From: Bacillota bacterium
Lineage (GTDB): Bacteria; Bacillota; Clostridia; Lachnospirales; Lachnospiraceae
Direction of reading: 5' to 3'
Assembly (NCBI GenBank): GCA_023411215.1
Contig: JAEYOY010000070.1
Span: 215,171-279,170 of the forward strand
DNA length: 64,000 nucleotides
The notes beneath the pieces were generated by a model. The model was not told the origin of the DNA, searched no databases, and worked only from the letters and a program-made list of their open reading frames with translations. The stretch's first letter is position 1. Every line of letters starts with the position of its first letter. The translations under genes were made by a program, and so were the position numbers. This document shows positions 24,878 through 33,842 of the stretch, in pieces.

Positions 24878-26341
24878 CTACACATTCGCCAGCTTCAAAG
24901 CCAGTTTACGTTCCGGCTGAAAACTCACATCATCAAATAGTGAAATCTGTTGATAGGTTACATCCTTATCAATTCCTATCGGCACTTGATCCTTCAGAGC
25001 AACCAGCTGCCTAGTTATAAAGTTCTCCTCAATCCTAATCGGATACATCATTCTACCGTTACAGGTAATAAAGTATATTGCTCGCTTTAAAACGATTCCC
25101 ATTCGTTTCAGATCTTTATAATCAAGTACAGCGCTTTTCCTTGCCATCATGATTCTCTGGGCAGAATTCGTACCAATACCTGGTACTCGAAGTAAGGTAT
25201 AATAATCCGCTTTATTTATTTCCACCGGAAATTGCTCCAGATGTCGTAATGCCCAATCACACTTTGGATCCAGTAGCACATTGAAATTAGGGCGTTTCTC
25301 ATCCAGTAGTTCCTTTGCCTGAAAACCATAAAAACGAAGTAACCAATCCGCCTGATATAAACGATGTTCACGAAGTAATGGCGGTCCATCCGGGGTAGAA
25401 GGAAGTCTGTTGTCCTGATTCACATTAATAAATGCAGAATAGAAAACACGTTTCAAATCAAAGTTATCATATAAAGCCTCTGCTACTGACATAATCTGAT
25501 AATCACTCTCCTTGGTTGCACCGACAATCATTTGAGTGCTTTGTCCCGCAGGTACGAAACTTCGGTTGATCATTGGCTTTCTCTGATAGGAAACCAATCC
25601 GGTGCTTGAGGTGATAATTTCCTTAATATCATGATCCTCGTGAGAGGTAATCACCTTATTCGGTTCTGAAGCAGTTAATACCCTCTGATTTAACTTAAAA
25701 TCAGGTAACCCAAGAAACTCCCTGTTATTCTTCCTTCCCAGCTGTATCTGACGGATCGGCTTCAGTATATTCTTACGATTCTTATGTGGAGCCAGATCGC
25801 GAAGACTGTCTGCTGTGGGAAGCTCCAGATTGATGCTCATACGATCCGTATACCAGCCTAGCATCTCAATCAATGCAGGATCTGCGCCGGGAATCGCTTT
25901 GCAATGGATATATCCGTTAAAATGATGCACTTCACGAAGCAGGCGAAGCGCTTCCAAGATCAATTCCATGGTATAGTTCGGTGTATTCAAGATTCCTGAG
26001 CTTAGAAATAAACCCTCGATGTAATTCCTGCGATAGAATTCCATCGTCAGCTCGCTCAGCTCCTGAGGAGTGAAGGAAGCCCTGACAACATCATTCGAGG
26101 ATCGATTCGAGCAATATTTACAATCGAAGATGCATTCATTCGTAAACAGTACCTTAAGAAGGGATATGCAACGACCATCTGCGGAAAAGCTGTGACAAAT
26201 ACCTCCTGCAACGCTATTACCCATACTTGTCCCGTTACCCTTCCGATCAACGCCGCTGGAGGTACAGGCCACATCATATTTTGCTGCGTCCGACAGTATC
26301 TCAAGCTTTCTCTGTATTGACATATTCTCCTGAATCACCAT
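24878..26341 (-). CDS. TIGR03916 family radical SAM protein, putative DNA modification/repair
   Basis: 487 residues from the ATG at 26341 (MVIQENMSIQRKLEIL; GAGAGGTG 5 nt before), with MSIQ 6 codons later as an alternative. The radical SAM [4Fe-4S] motif is CIFDCKYC (CX3CX2C, about residue 82), in the context TNECIFDCKYCSNRSSND. A helix-hairpin-helix DNA-binding motif (TLLRVPGIGTNSAQRIMMAR) lies near residue 390. It forms a two-gene operon with the DUF4130 gene downstream. The promoter has two LexA-type boxes (26360-26427). The reaction is not known. Confidence 0.9.
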   Translation of the reverse strand: MVIQENMSIQRKLEILSDAAKYDVACTSSGVDRKGNGTSMGNSVAGGICHSFSADGRCISLLKVLFTNECIFDCKYCSNRSSNDVVRASFTPQELSELTMEFYRRNYIEGLFLSSGILNTPNYTMELILEALRLLREVHHFNGYIHCKAIPGADPALIEMLGWYTDRMSINLELPTADSLRDLAPHKNRKNILKPIRQIQLGRKNNREFLGLPDFKLNQRVLTASEPNKVITSHEDHDIKEIITSSTGLVSYQRKPMINRSFVPAGQSTQMIVGATKESDYQIMSVAEALYDNFDLKRVFYSAFINVNQDNRLPSTPDGPPLLREHRLYQADWLLRFYGFQAKELLDEKRPNFNVLLDPKCDWALRHLEQFPVEINKADYYTLLRVPGIGTNSAQRIMMARKSAVLDYKDLKRMGIVLKRAIYFITCNGRMMYPIRIEENFITRQLVALKDQVPIGIDKDVTYQQISLFDDVSFQPERKLALKLANV

Positions 26342-26359
26342 AGCTGCACCTCTCAAATC

Positions 26360-26427
26360 AAACGTTTGTTCTGTTTTTATTCTATCAAATTCACAACTTA
26401 TTGTCAACACCCTTCAAACATACGTTC
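26360..26427 (-). promoter_or_regulatory. SOS-type promoter with two LexA-like boxes
   Basis: On the minus strand: GAACGTATGTTT (26427-26416), TTGACA (26407-26402), 17-nt spacer, TAGAAT (26384-26379), then GAACAAACGTTT (26371-26360), then the radical SAM gene. Both boxes fit GAAC-N4-GTTY of Gram-positive LexA. They bracket the promoter, so LexA binding would block RNA polymerase. Confidence 0.75.
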
Positions 26428-26621
26428 CCTATAGTTCATGGAGCAATATATCCCAATTTCTATCTGCGTGAGCAATGTCATCTCTCTTACCTATAGGATG
26501 CATAATTCCCACTTTTAATTTGACATAATCTAAGAATAAAAGTAAAATTATACTAGAACTTTATATGAATTCCGACAATATTATCTACCATATTGTGATT
26601 ATCAGAAAGGTATCTGTAAAT

Positions 26622-28868
26622 ATGCATCAGAATTGGCAAGATTTTCAGAAATATCGGTATAAATTCAAATTTATGGTGAGGTTGTTTTACCTAGATCTAT
26701 TCTTTGTAATACTGACCTGTATTTCTTACGCTTTGGATATTATCAAGCCTATTACCATAATTCTATTAGGAATTGATATCGTATTTCTTTTTGGCACTCT
26801 GATTTATATTATTGTGAATCAAAATTTGTTAAACCAGATTGAGGCAGCCTTCTTACAAGATAATTATGGATCTATGTCGTATAAATTGAATCTTTTTCGG
26901 AAGCTATTAGAAAGCAATCTTTTTCAGTATCATTTTCAACCGATTGTAGATGCCCGAACCGGAGAAATATTTGCTTATGAAGCATTAATGAGAACCGATC
27001 CGGACTCCCTCAATCTTACTCCGTTGGAAATACTTGATTTTGCGACAAAAGAAGGTTGTTTGTATGATATTGAACGATATTCCTTTTTTAATATCCTACA
27101 ATTGATGAAAGAAAACCAGGATCTTTTCCAAAACAAAAAATTATTTATTAATAGCATCTCCAGTCATCAATTAACGGATATTGATTTCGACGAATTGTAT
27201 CATAATTACAGTTCACTCTTTCGTAATTTAGTCATAGAAATCGCAGAAACCACTTTACTGAGCGAAGGTAGTCTTAAGCTTATCGAGAAAAGAATGCAAG
27301 AAACCGGCTTCCAGTTGGCCTTGGATGATTACGGTACCGGTTTTTCCAACGAATATAGTTTACTCAATTCCAATCCTAATTATATAAAAATTGACCGAAC
27401 CATTCTGCACTATATTAATGTTGATTCAAAAAAACAACATATTGTTACCGGATTGATTCATTTCGCATCTCAGAACAACATCAAAGTAATTGCTGAAGGG
27501 ATCGAGACCTATGAGGAGTTCGAATATGTCATCAGTCTTGGTGTTGACTATATTCAAGGTTATTATGCCTCAAGGCCCAACCCATTCCTGATTTCTAAGA
27601 TACCGCAGGAGGTGATTGATAAGATACAAAATATTTACGGAAGATGTTCCAGAGAAGGTATTGTTCAAAAGGTATATGTGACAAATGGTGATGCTATCCT
27701 ATGTCCGGTATCATTAGCCCTTGAGATGTATTCTGAAGTAATCGTAAAGGAACATGAAATTACCATTCAAGGACCAAATGACATAGCAGTTAATCTCTCC
27801 TTCATCATCCCGGATAATCACGTCTGCCAGATCACACTTGATAGTGTCAAACTGCGCGGTAATGAAAAACCAGCTATCATCCTAGGTAAGAATTGCAACG
27901 TAGTCCTTAATCTGGTTGGCGATAATCATATCTCTGATGACAGTATACGAGTTCCTGAGACCTCAGAACTAAAAATAATCGGTGAAGGGAACCTGACCGT
28001 TAAGGTAGAACGCAACAACCAGGTCGGTATTGGCGGGACAGCCTTGCAGGCCTACGGTAATATTATTCTCGCTTCCACCGGTGTCATAAAAGTGAGCTGT
28101 AACGCAAGTGTGTCCGTAGCCATCGGGGGTGGTCAAAATCCTTATAATTCGTTAATTCAAATCACCTCCGGTACAATCTATATCGAGACCTCCGGTTATA
28201 ACACCGTCGGAATTGGGAGTATCTCCGGTAATGCAAAAATTAAGATTGATAACAGTAAAATCAAGATAACATCGGAAGGAGCTAAGGCAGTCAGCATCGG
28301 AAGTCTTATAGGTTACGTCGACATCTGCAGCACCGGCAACCTGATTATCAAATGTAGCGGTAAGAATGCGGTAGCAATCGGTTCTATGGACGATAGCGAT
28401 GGTAAGATTTTAATTGAAGGCGGTATGATCAGTATTCGTTTCAGCACGAGCTGCGGCTCGGGCATCGGTGCATTGGGAGGCAGAGTAGGTATCGAGATCC
28501 TTCAGGGCGATATTGCTATCTTTGGGGAAGGAACCAATATCATCGGTATCGGTGACCATTCAGGGTTCGGAGATATCCGTATTAAGAATGGAATCATTTC
28601 CATTCAACTCTATGCCCAGAAAGGTATCCCAATCGGAAGCGAGAGACGCCATGTAATCATCGATGGTGGTAATATTCAGTGCGATTTCCCCGATCTGATT
28701 ATTCCCGTTAATACCTATGGAACTCCTCTGGTAGCCAGAATTGTTATGGGTTCCGATGAATTCCACCGTACCGTGGATACGGTAACCTATTCTTATGATT
28801 ATCAGGCAAGCTATTGTGAGCGTTATCCCTATATCAAGGTATATCTGCCCGAGAGCATCATCTTATAA
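26622..28868 (+). CDS. EAL-domain c-di-GMP phosphodiesterase fused to a beta-solenoid
   Basis: 748 residues from the ATG at 26622 (MHQNWQDFQKYRYK; AGAAAGG 11 nt upstream); the ATG at 26565 lacks a ribosome binding site. Two membrane segments at about 20-67, then EAL domain (about 95-340) with intact YEALMRT, INSISS, EIAETT, DDYGTGFSN, IKIDRTI, IAEGIE and IQGYYASRP. From about 350 on the chain is a repetitive beta-rich region: eight units with an (V/A/S)xIG(G/S) turn (QVGIGG, SVAIGG, TVGIGS, AVSIGS, AVAIGS, GSGIGA, IIGIGD, GIPIGS), each 30-45 residues apart. Such solenoids are otherwise mostly known on cell-surface proteins. The membrane segments and EAL place it in the cytosol. No partner gene. 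Confidence 0.9.
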   Translation: MHQNWQDFQKYRYKFKFMVRLFYLDLFFVILTCISYALDIIKPITIILLGIDIVFLFGTLIYIIVNQNLLNQIEAAFLQDNYGSMSYKLNLFRKLLESNLFQYHFQPIVDARTGEIFAYEALMRTDPDSLNLTPLEILDFATKEGCLYDIERYSFFNILQLMKENQDLFQNKKLFINSISSHQLTDIDFDELYHNYSSLFRNLVIEIAETTLLSEGSLKLIEKRMQETGFQLALDDYGTGFSNEYSLLNSNPNYIKIDRTILHYINVDSKKQHIVTGLIHFASQNNIKVIAEGIETYEEFEYVISLGVDYIQGYYASRPNPFLISKIPQEVIDKIQNIYGRCSREGIVQKVYVTNGDAILCPVSLALEMYSEVIVKEHEITIQGPNDIAVNLSFIIPDNHVCQITLDSVKLRGNEKPAIILGKNCNVVLNLVGDNHISDDSIRVPETSELKIIGEGNLTVKVERNNQVGIGGTALQAYGNIILASTGVIKVSCNASVSVAIGGGQNPYNSLIQITSGTIYIETSGYNTVGIGSISGNAKIKIDNSKIKITSEGAKAVSIGSLIGYVDICSTGNLIIKCSGKNAVAIGSMDDSDGKILIEGGMISIRFSTSCGSGIGALGGRVGIEILQGDIAIFGEGTNIIGIGDHSGFGDIRIKNGIISIQLYAQKGIPIGSERRHVIIDGGNIQCDFPDLIIPVNTYGTPLVARIVMGSDEFHRTVDTVTYSYDYQASYCERYPYIKVYLPESIIL

Positions 28869-28937
28869 CATTCATTGCCTTGAGACAAAACGTTAGGAAG
28901 TACGATTTGCAAGCTTTCTATTGACACACTGAATCAA

Positions 28938-28969
28938 AAGGACCGGAAGCACAAAGCTTCTCGGTCCTT
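28938..28969. terminator. Intrinsic terminator between convergent genes
   Basis: AAGGACC-GGAAGC-ACAA-GCTTCT-CGGTCCTT with one bulge, 70 nt after the EAL-solenoid stop. It lies between this gene and the isochorismatase-like gene and could serve both. Confidence 0.8.
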
Positions 28970-29071
28970 ATATTGTTGTATTTGTAATCATTCCACCATA
29001 ATTTTGTGGCATCCAAATACTTGGCAGGATAGGGAATGATAATAGCATGCTCAGAATTGATTACAATCCCA

Positions 29072-29617
29072 TCATTTAATCAACCTTGATATCTCCTTGA
29101 AGGTATCAGTCTTAGCGACTCGGGTCAGCTCGAATAAAATCGTTTCATAGGAGGTTGGCATCGCTCCCTCCTGCTGTGCTCGTCGAATACCAATACGGCG
29201 ATTACTTTCCGTCCTGGAACCAATACAATCCTCTACCAGCAGAACATTGTAATCCAATGCAATCAGGTCTATCACTGTCTGTAATACACAGATATGAGCC
29301 TCAATACCGCAGATGATAATGTTCTTCTTTCCAAGTGCCTTAATCTTCGCAAGGATTGCTTCATCCTCGGCACAGCTGAAGGTCACCTTATCCTCGTACT
29401 CAAAGCTCTCCCCGTAAAGCTTAGCAAGAGCAGGTACCGTCATGCCAATGCCTTTGGTGTATTGCTGGGTTATAAGCATAGGAATCTGTAATGCCTGAAG
29501 TCCCTTAATCAGTATTTCTGTATTATGAATCAGCTCTTCGTTATGATCAATGACAGGAACCAATCTTTCCTGAAAATCAATGATTAAAGCCATCGTATCT
29601 TCTGCTGTTATTCTCAT
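29072..29617 (-). CDS. Isochorismatase-like cysteine hydrolase
   Basis: 181 residues from the ATG at 29617 (MRITAEDTMALIIDFQERL), with AGAAGGAG 8 nt before; the longer open frame up to 29800 has no such site. Catalytic triad of the family: Asp14 (LIIDFQ), Lys77 (DKVTFSC) and Cys110 (CGIEAHICVLQT). These enzymes hydrolyse amides or ethers such as nicotinamide, N-carbamoylsarcosine or isochorismate. The substrate cannot be inferred. It lies on the same strand as the alpha/beta hydrolase upstream, whose stop is 180 nt away, possibly in the same transcript under MarR control. Confidence 0.9.
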   Translation of the reverse strand: MRITAEDTMALIIDFQERLVPVIDHNEELIHNTEILIKGLQALQIPMLITQQYTKGIGMTVPALAKLYGESFEYEDKVTFSCAEDEAILAKIKALGKKNIIICGIEAHICVLQTVIDLIALDYNVLLVEDCIGSRTESNRRIGIRRAQQEGAMPTSYETILFELTRVAKTDTFKEISRLIK

Positions 29618-29796
29618 CTTGTTTCTCCTTCTTCTATTACAATACTTGCCAACGAATTTCAATGATTGTCCATAAGGGATGGATATTCCGATTATATCAT
29701 CCTCATTTGATCCTTTCAACCATAACAATCGATCCTCTTCCTTACATCCTGACATAACTATTTTGACATGTAATACCGAATATTCTGCCTTACACT

Positions 29797-30636
29797 TCAT
29801 TCGTATTTTACATTGCTCTTAATTTGCCGAAGCCATTGTAAGATACGACCGACTGCTTCCTGATATCGCTGTCCCACCAATAGCCCGGTATGACTCGTAT
29901 TCCATAGAGCAAGATATTCCCCCTTCAGCTGCTCTGCTGTTGCTCTGCCCTGAAGATCATCTCTTTCACTGATCACTGCCTTAATCACAAGGCAGGGACA
30001 GGTAATCCTACTACTATCGATTGAAATTCCCTCCTTACCTCGTATCCAGCAAGCCATGGCGCCAATTGCTTTCGAAGATTCCATTGCCAGATACTTCTTC
30101 TGGAAGGCAATATCATCCGGTGATTCGTCAATACTCTCCTCCTCCCGGATCGGAGCGGGCATAACAAGGCTTAATGTGTCCTCCATTGGTTTCTCATAAG
30201 GAGCCGCAATATTGACTTCCCTGCTAATCGAGGTGTCGATCAACACAAGCCCTGCAAGCCTCCCTTCCTCTGCTATCTTCTGACAAAGTATTCCTCCCAT
30301 ACTGAAGCCGATCAGAATCGGAGGCTCACCACATTCCACAATATTCTCTCTGATGTCCTCAAGGTAATCCTCAAAGCTGACCTGTGTCATATCCATTGTC
30401 CTGCTTTTGTAATGGCTTCTCAGGTTCATTACGTAGCAGCGATACCCTGCTTCTACAAAATGGGGAATGTACTTACTCCACATCCAACTCCCTGTAAAGG
30501 CTCCGTGTACAAAGAGCAAAGGTGGCTTCTTATTCCCCTTCACACCATTACTTACTCCCTCGAATAGTTCGAGAAATAAATCCTTTTCCCCTAAATACTT
30601 TTCCACATGCACCGGTAGTAACTTCGTATAATCCAT
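29797..30636 (-). CDS. Alpha/beta hydrolase
   Basis: 279 residues. Alpha/beta-hydrolase fold: oxyanion-hole HGAFTGSW, nucleophile elbow GFSMGG (Ser of the catalytic triad), then the C-terminal His in TSHTGLLVGQ. Esterase, lipase or amidase activity is expected; no signal peptide, so cytoplasmic. Start ATG has AAAAAGGAG. The promoter region carries an 18-bp perfect palindrome (30663-30680) that matches the operator in the MarR gene's promoter, so the gene is probably controlled by the neighbouring MarR protein. The isochorismatase-like gene follows. Confidence 0.9.
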   Translation of the reverse strand: MDYTKLLPVHVEKYLGEKDLFLELFEGVSNGVKGNKKPPLLFVHGAFTGSWMWSKYIPHFVEAGYRCYVMNLRSHYKSRTMDMTQVSFEDYLEDIRENIVECGEPPILIGFSMGGILCQKIAEEGRLAGLVLIDTSISREVNIAAPYEKPMEDTLSLVMPAPIREEESIDESPDDIAFQKKYLAMESSKAIGAMACWIRGKEGISIDSSRITCPCLVIKAVISERDDLQGRATAEQLKGEYLALWNTSHTGLLVGQRYQEAVGRILQWLRQIKSNVKYE

Positions 30637-30662
30637 CCTATTCCTTTCTCCTTTTTATATTT

Positions 30663-30680
30663 TAGTTTGATATCAAACTA
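30663..30680. promoter_or_regulatory. Palindromic operator, probable MarR site
   Basis: TAGTTTGATATCAAACTA, a perfect 18-bp palindrome 27 nt before the hydrolase ATG. It shares GTTTGA..TCAAAC with the site inside the marR promoter at 31243-31256. Confidence 0.8.
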
Positions 30681-30770
30681 TATGGTTGAAGATAAAGGAA
30701 AGCTCTTGGCCCGAACTTTCCCTATCATAAACTACATAAACAATTTAGTTGAAATACTATTTAGTCAATT

Positions 30771-30799
30771 ATAGAAAGCATGCCGCACGAACTCTCTAT
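30771..30799. repeat. Dispersed ATAGAAAG hairpin, copy
   Basis: ATAGAAAGCATGCCGCACGA followed by ACTCTCTAT. Located just after the MarR stop codon (30802, minus strand), possibly as its terminator. Confidence 0.65.
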
Positions 30800-30801
30800 T
30801 G

Positions 30802-31230
30802 TCATGGATTCAAATTCCGATAAATCTTATCGAGAATATTGGCAAGCTCCGTCTTCTCAACCTCTGATACACCAGAATAAAAGGTACTAAGAACCTTATT
30901 CGATATTGCTTCAAAGATTGGCTTAAGCTCCTGCCCCTTATCCGTTAAGGTCACATAAACAACCCTTGTATCCTGAGTATCTCTCTCTTTAACCACATAG
31001 CCCAGCTTCACCAGCTTATCTACCAGAGCAGTCACCGTAGACTTATCCCTGCCGATCTTACTTGCAATCTCTGCCATGGTCATTCTCTGCTGATGAAATA
31101 GTGCATAGATGATATCTCCATGAGAGGTCACTATCCCCACCAGACCACTACGGATCATCTCTGTTTCAATCAGGTGATTCACTTTTTCTCTAATTTTTGA
31201 TATATAGGATATCGCGTCTCTTGTCTTCAT
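30802..31230 (-). CDS. MarR family transcriptional regulator
   Basis: 142 residues from the ATG at 31230 (MKTRDAISYISKIREKVNHL). Winged helix-turn-helix: MTMAEIASKIGRDKSTVTAL and then LVKLGYVVKERDTQDTRVVY, the classical MarR recognition helix and wing (D-x-R). The TATAAT at 31242-31237 lies only 6 nt before this ATG, so the mRNA would be leaderless or nearly so. The longer frame starting at 31269 would include the promoter and has no ribosome binding site. The operator palindrome sits between its own -35 and -10, so it is autoregulated, and the same palindrome precedes the hydrolase gene. The inducing ligand is unknown. Confidence 0.92.
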   Translation of the reverse strand: MKTRDAISYISKIREKVNHLIETEMIRSGLVGIVTSHGDIIYALFHQQRMTMAEIASKIGRDKSTVTALVDKLVKLGYVVKERDTQDTRVVYVTLTDKGQELKPIFEAISNKVLSTFYSGVSEVEKTELANILDKIYRNLNP

Positions 31231-31236
31231 AATTGT

Positions 31237-31265
31237 ATTATAGTTTGACATCAAACAATTGTCAA
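31237..31265 (-). promoter_or_regulatory. MarR promoter with embedded operator
   Basis: TTGACA (31265-31260), exactly 17 nt, TATAAT (31242-31237). The spacer holds GTTTGATGTCAAAC, a perfect palindrome. MarR binding here would exclude RNA polymerase. Confidence 0.88.
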
Positions 31266-31287
31266 TCACATAATTTATAATTATTCT

Positions 31288-32730
31288 CTATCCTCTCTTC
31301 GGCATCAGATGGATTGCAATTCCCTCCACATCCTCCACTGCTTCCGTGATTGCCTCACAATACGTCGGATGAGGACGGATGACTGCTGCCATATCCTTAA
31401 CTGTAAGCTCATTTACAATCGCTGTGGCGAATTCACCTACCATATCCGTTGCACGATCACATAGTAAGACTGCTCCCAGAATTCGCAAGGTATCCGCCTC
31501 TGCGATTACCTTGATAAAGCCTCTCTCTCCGGCGGATAATAGGGTCTTACCATTCCCCAACATCGGATACTTGCCTACTTTCACTCGTAATCCAGCCTGA
31601 ACCGCTTCCTCTTCTGTCATTCCTACGGATGCTACTTCCGGTGTGGTATAGATACAGGATGGTATTACGGCAAGATTGATGGTTGTCACATGTCCGAACA
31701 TTCTCTCCACTGCGAAGATACCCTGCGCGGAAGCGGCATGAGCAAGCTGTCCGGCACGGTTCACTACATCACCGATAGCATAGATGCCTGGAATACTTGT
31801 CTCGAACTCTTCATTCACCTGAATATTCGCGCCCTCCATTAGGATACCTAGCCCATCCGCGAATAACCCTTCGATATTAGCTCTTCTGCCAACCGCCAGA
31901 AGAATTCCATCTGCCTTGGTGGTGCACAAGGTGTCCTTCTCCGTGTATTCACAGATTAAGCTTCCATCCTCATCTGACAAAAGCCTGGTTACTCTGGCCT
32001 TGGTATGAATTATGACACCCTTCTTCTTTAGGCTCATCGCAAGGCTCTGTGATATCTCCTTCTCCATAATAGGTAGGATTCGATCCAGTGCTTCGATAAT
32101 CTCCACCTCATAACCTAGTTCCTGATAAATGGTGGCAAATTCAATGCCGATTACACCTCCACCGATAATAAGAAGCTTCTGATAGGTCTTCTCGAAACTC
32201 AGTAATTCATCACTGGTTATAACGCCTGGAAGGTCTGCTCCCTCAAGCCTTGGAATAATAGGCTTTGAGCCTGTCGCAATCAATATTTTCTCCGCATGAA
32301 GCTCCTGTAGTTCCTTATCCTCCGATGAAAATCGCTCATCCTCCGTTAATATGCTTCTTACTTCAACTGTATTTGCGCCGATAATCCGTGCCTGACCGCG
32401 AAGGATCGTAATCTTATTGGCCTCCAGTAGTCCTACGATGCCTTGACGCATCCTGCTTACGACACTTTCCTTACGTTCCCGAAGCTTATCCATATTAAGG
32501 TTAATGCTCTCTATCGTTATTCCCAGCTCCTGAAGGTGCTGTGCCTCGTAGTATAGATGAGAACTATGCATCAGCGTCTTCGTTGGAATACAGCCTCTGT
32601 TCAGACAGGTTCCTCCGATGTCCCTACTTTCGATCAGTGCGATCTTCTTTCCCAGCTTTGCTGCTTTGATGGCAGCCACATAACCTCCGGGTCCGGAGCC
32701 TATAACGATCAAATCAAATTGCTTCTCCAT
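31288..32730 (-). CDS. lpdA: Dihydrolipoyl dehydrogenase (glycine cleavage L protein)
   Basis: 480 residues from the ATG at 32730 (MEKQFDLIVIGSGPGGYVAA); GAAAGG is 10 nt upstream, and the ATG at 32739 would be too near it. FAD-dependent pyridine nucleotide-disulfide oxidoreductase: FAD-binding GSGPGGYVAAIKAA, redox-active disulfide GGTCLNRGCIP, NAD fold LIIGGGVIGIEFA and C-terminal HPTYCEAITEAVEDVEG with the catalytic His-Glu pair. It reoxidises the lipoamide arm of GcvH. It is the last gene of the gcv operon; the MarR gene follows after 57 nt with its own promoter. Confidence 0.95.
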   Translation of the reverse strand: MEKQFDLIVIGSGPGGYVAAIKAAKLGKKIALIESRDIGGTCLNRGCIPTKTLMHSSHLYYEAQHLQELGITIESINLNMDKLRERKESVVSRMRQGIVGLLEANKITILRGQARIIGANTVEVRSILTEDERFSSEDKELQELHAEKILIATGSKPIIPRLEGADLPGVITSDELLSFEKTYQKLLIIGGGVIGIEFATIYQELGYEVEIIEALDRILPIMEKEISQSLAMSLKKKGVIIHTKARVTRLLSDEDGSLICEYTEKDTLCTTKADGILLAVGRRANIEGLFADGLGILMEGANIQVNEEFETSIPGIYAIGDVVNRAGQLAHAASAQGIFAVERMFGHVTTINLAVIPSCIYTTPEVASVGMTEEEAVQAGLRVKVGKYPMLGNGKTLLSAGERGFIKVIAEADTLRILGAVLLCDRATDMVGEFATAIVNELTVKDMAAVIRPHPTYCEAITEAVEDVEGIAIHLMPKRG

Positions 32731-32846
32731 ATCAACCATGCCTTTCTTAAGTTTCGGTCTATCCCTACCCTATAACAAAAACCAAACTCTTCCAAAGAGA
32801 ATTCTCATCACTTCTTACGAATCATTATTCATATACTCACAGCCTG

Positions 32847-33842
32847 CTATAACTTCAATTCCTGAAAAAGTGTCAAAACATCCTGATGTATCATAGCCTC
32901 TTCCATGGTAGGTTTGATTGTATTCAGTGCAGTAATTATTGTTTCCGAGGCGAAAGGACAACCACTCAGAGCGGCAGATAGCTTATCACAGTAATCCGTC
33001 TCCAATGCATCGGAATATACCTTGCAGCTGATGATCCGTCCAGCGTCCACTACAAATTCAATGTCAATATTCCCCCAAGCGAAGCGTCTATCAATGGAAT
33101 AATTGAATTCCATCTTTTTGCCTAAATTCCATTCCCAGGAGGCGAATTTCTCTTCCAGTTTCCTAATCTCATCCCATTGTAGTTCTGATATTTCTAGTTC
33201 AACCGGGGTATGCTCATATACCTCTCCAAAAGCCTCAACCAGCTCACTGCGGATACGCTCTATGGTAAGCTCAGGAACATATTCTGTCAGGTTGGTTACT
33301 CTTGCCCGAACCGACTCTACCCCCTTGGATACCAGCTTCTCCCTTGAGACATTGAGATAATGGGATAGCATGCTCATATCTACCTGTACCAGGATGGTAC
33401 CATGATGATAACTATGCACTCCATCCGAGAAGAAGGCATTGCCGGAGAATTTCCTACCTTCTACGGTGATATCATTTCTTCCGGATTTCTCTGCCGGTAT
33501 CCCTAAGCCTCTTACTGCCTTTAGGATTACCTCCAGCTGCTTCTCTACATTATAATTCTCCTTGGTCGCTAGAAAAGTAAAATTCAGATTACCAAGATCA
33601 TGGAATACCGCACCGCCACCGGATAGACGACGAACCAGCTTTCCTCCATCCTCCGATAGTTCAGCTAGCTTACATTCCTTCCAGGGGTTCTGGTTCTTGC
33701 CGATGACTACAGTTTTCTCATTTTGCCACAGATATAATATTACTTCCCCATCCTTTACCTGTCTTAGGATATATTCCTCCACCGCCAGATTCTTATAAGG
33801 ATTGGTTTCAGTGGTTATGATATATTTGATGGCATTAATCAT
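32847..33842 (-). CDS. lplA: Lipoate-protein ligase A
   Basis: 331 residues. Attaches lipoate, after adenylation, to the lysine of GcvH. Lipoate ligase core: NPYKNLAVEEYIL, QNEKTVVIGKNQNPWKECKL, the RRLSGGGAVFHDLGNLNFTF motif and GRNDITVEGRKFSGNAFF. A C-terminal accessory domain follows (about 250-331). Its ATG overlaps the last codons of gcvPB by 8 nt, so translation is coupled; no clear ribosome binding site. The position in the gcv operon, between gcvPB and the lipoamide dehydrogenase gene, fits scavenged lipoate for GcvH. Confidence 0.95.
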   Translation of the reverse strand: MINAIKYIITTETNPYKNLAVEEYILRQVKDGEVILYLWQNEKTVVIGKNQNPWKECKLAELSEDGGKLVRRLSGGGAVFHDLGNLNFTFLATKENYNVEKQLEVILKAVRGLGIPAEKSGRNDITVEGRKFSGNAFFSDGVHSYHHGTILVQVDMSMLSHYLNVSREKLVSKGVESVRARVTNLTEYVPELTIERIRSELVEAFGEVYEHTPVELEISELQWDEIRKLEEKFASWEWNLGKKMEFNYSIDRRFAWGNIDIEFVVDAGRIISCKVYSDALETDYCDKLSAALSGCPFASETIITALNTIKPTMEEAMIHQDVLTLFQELKL

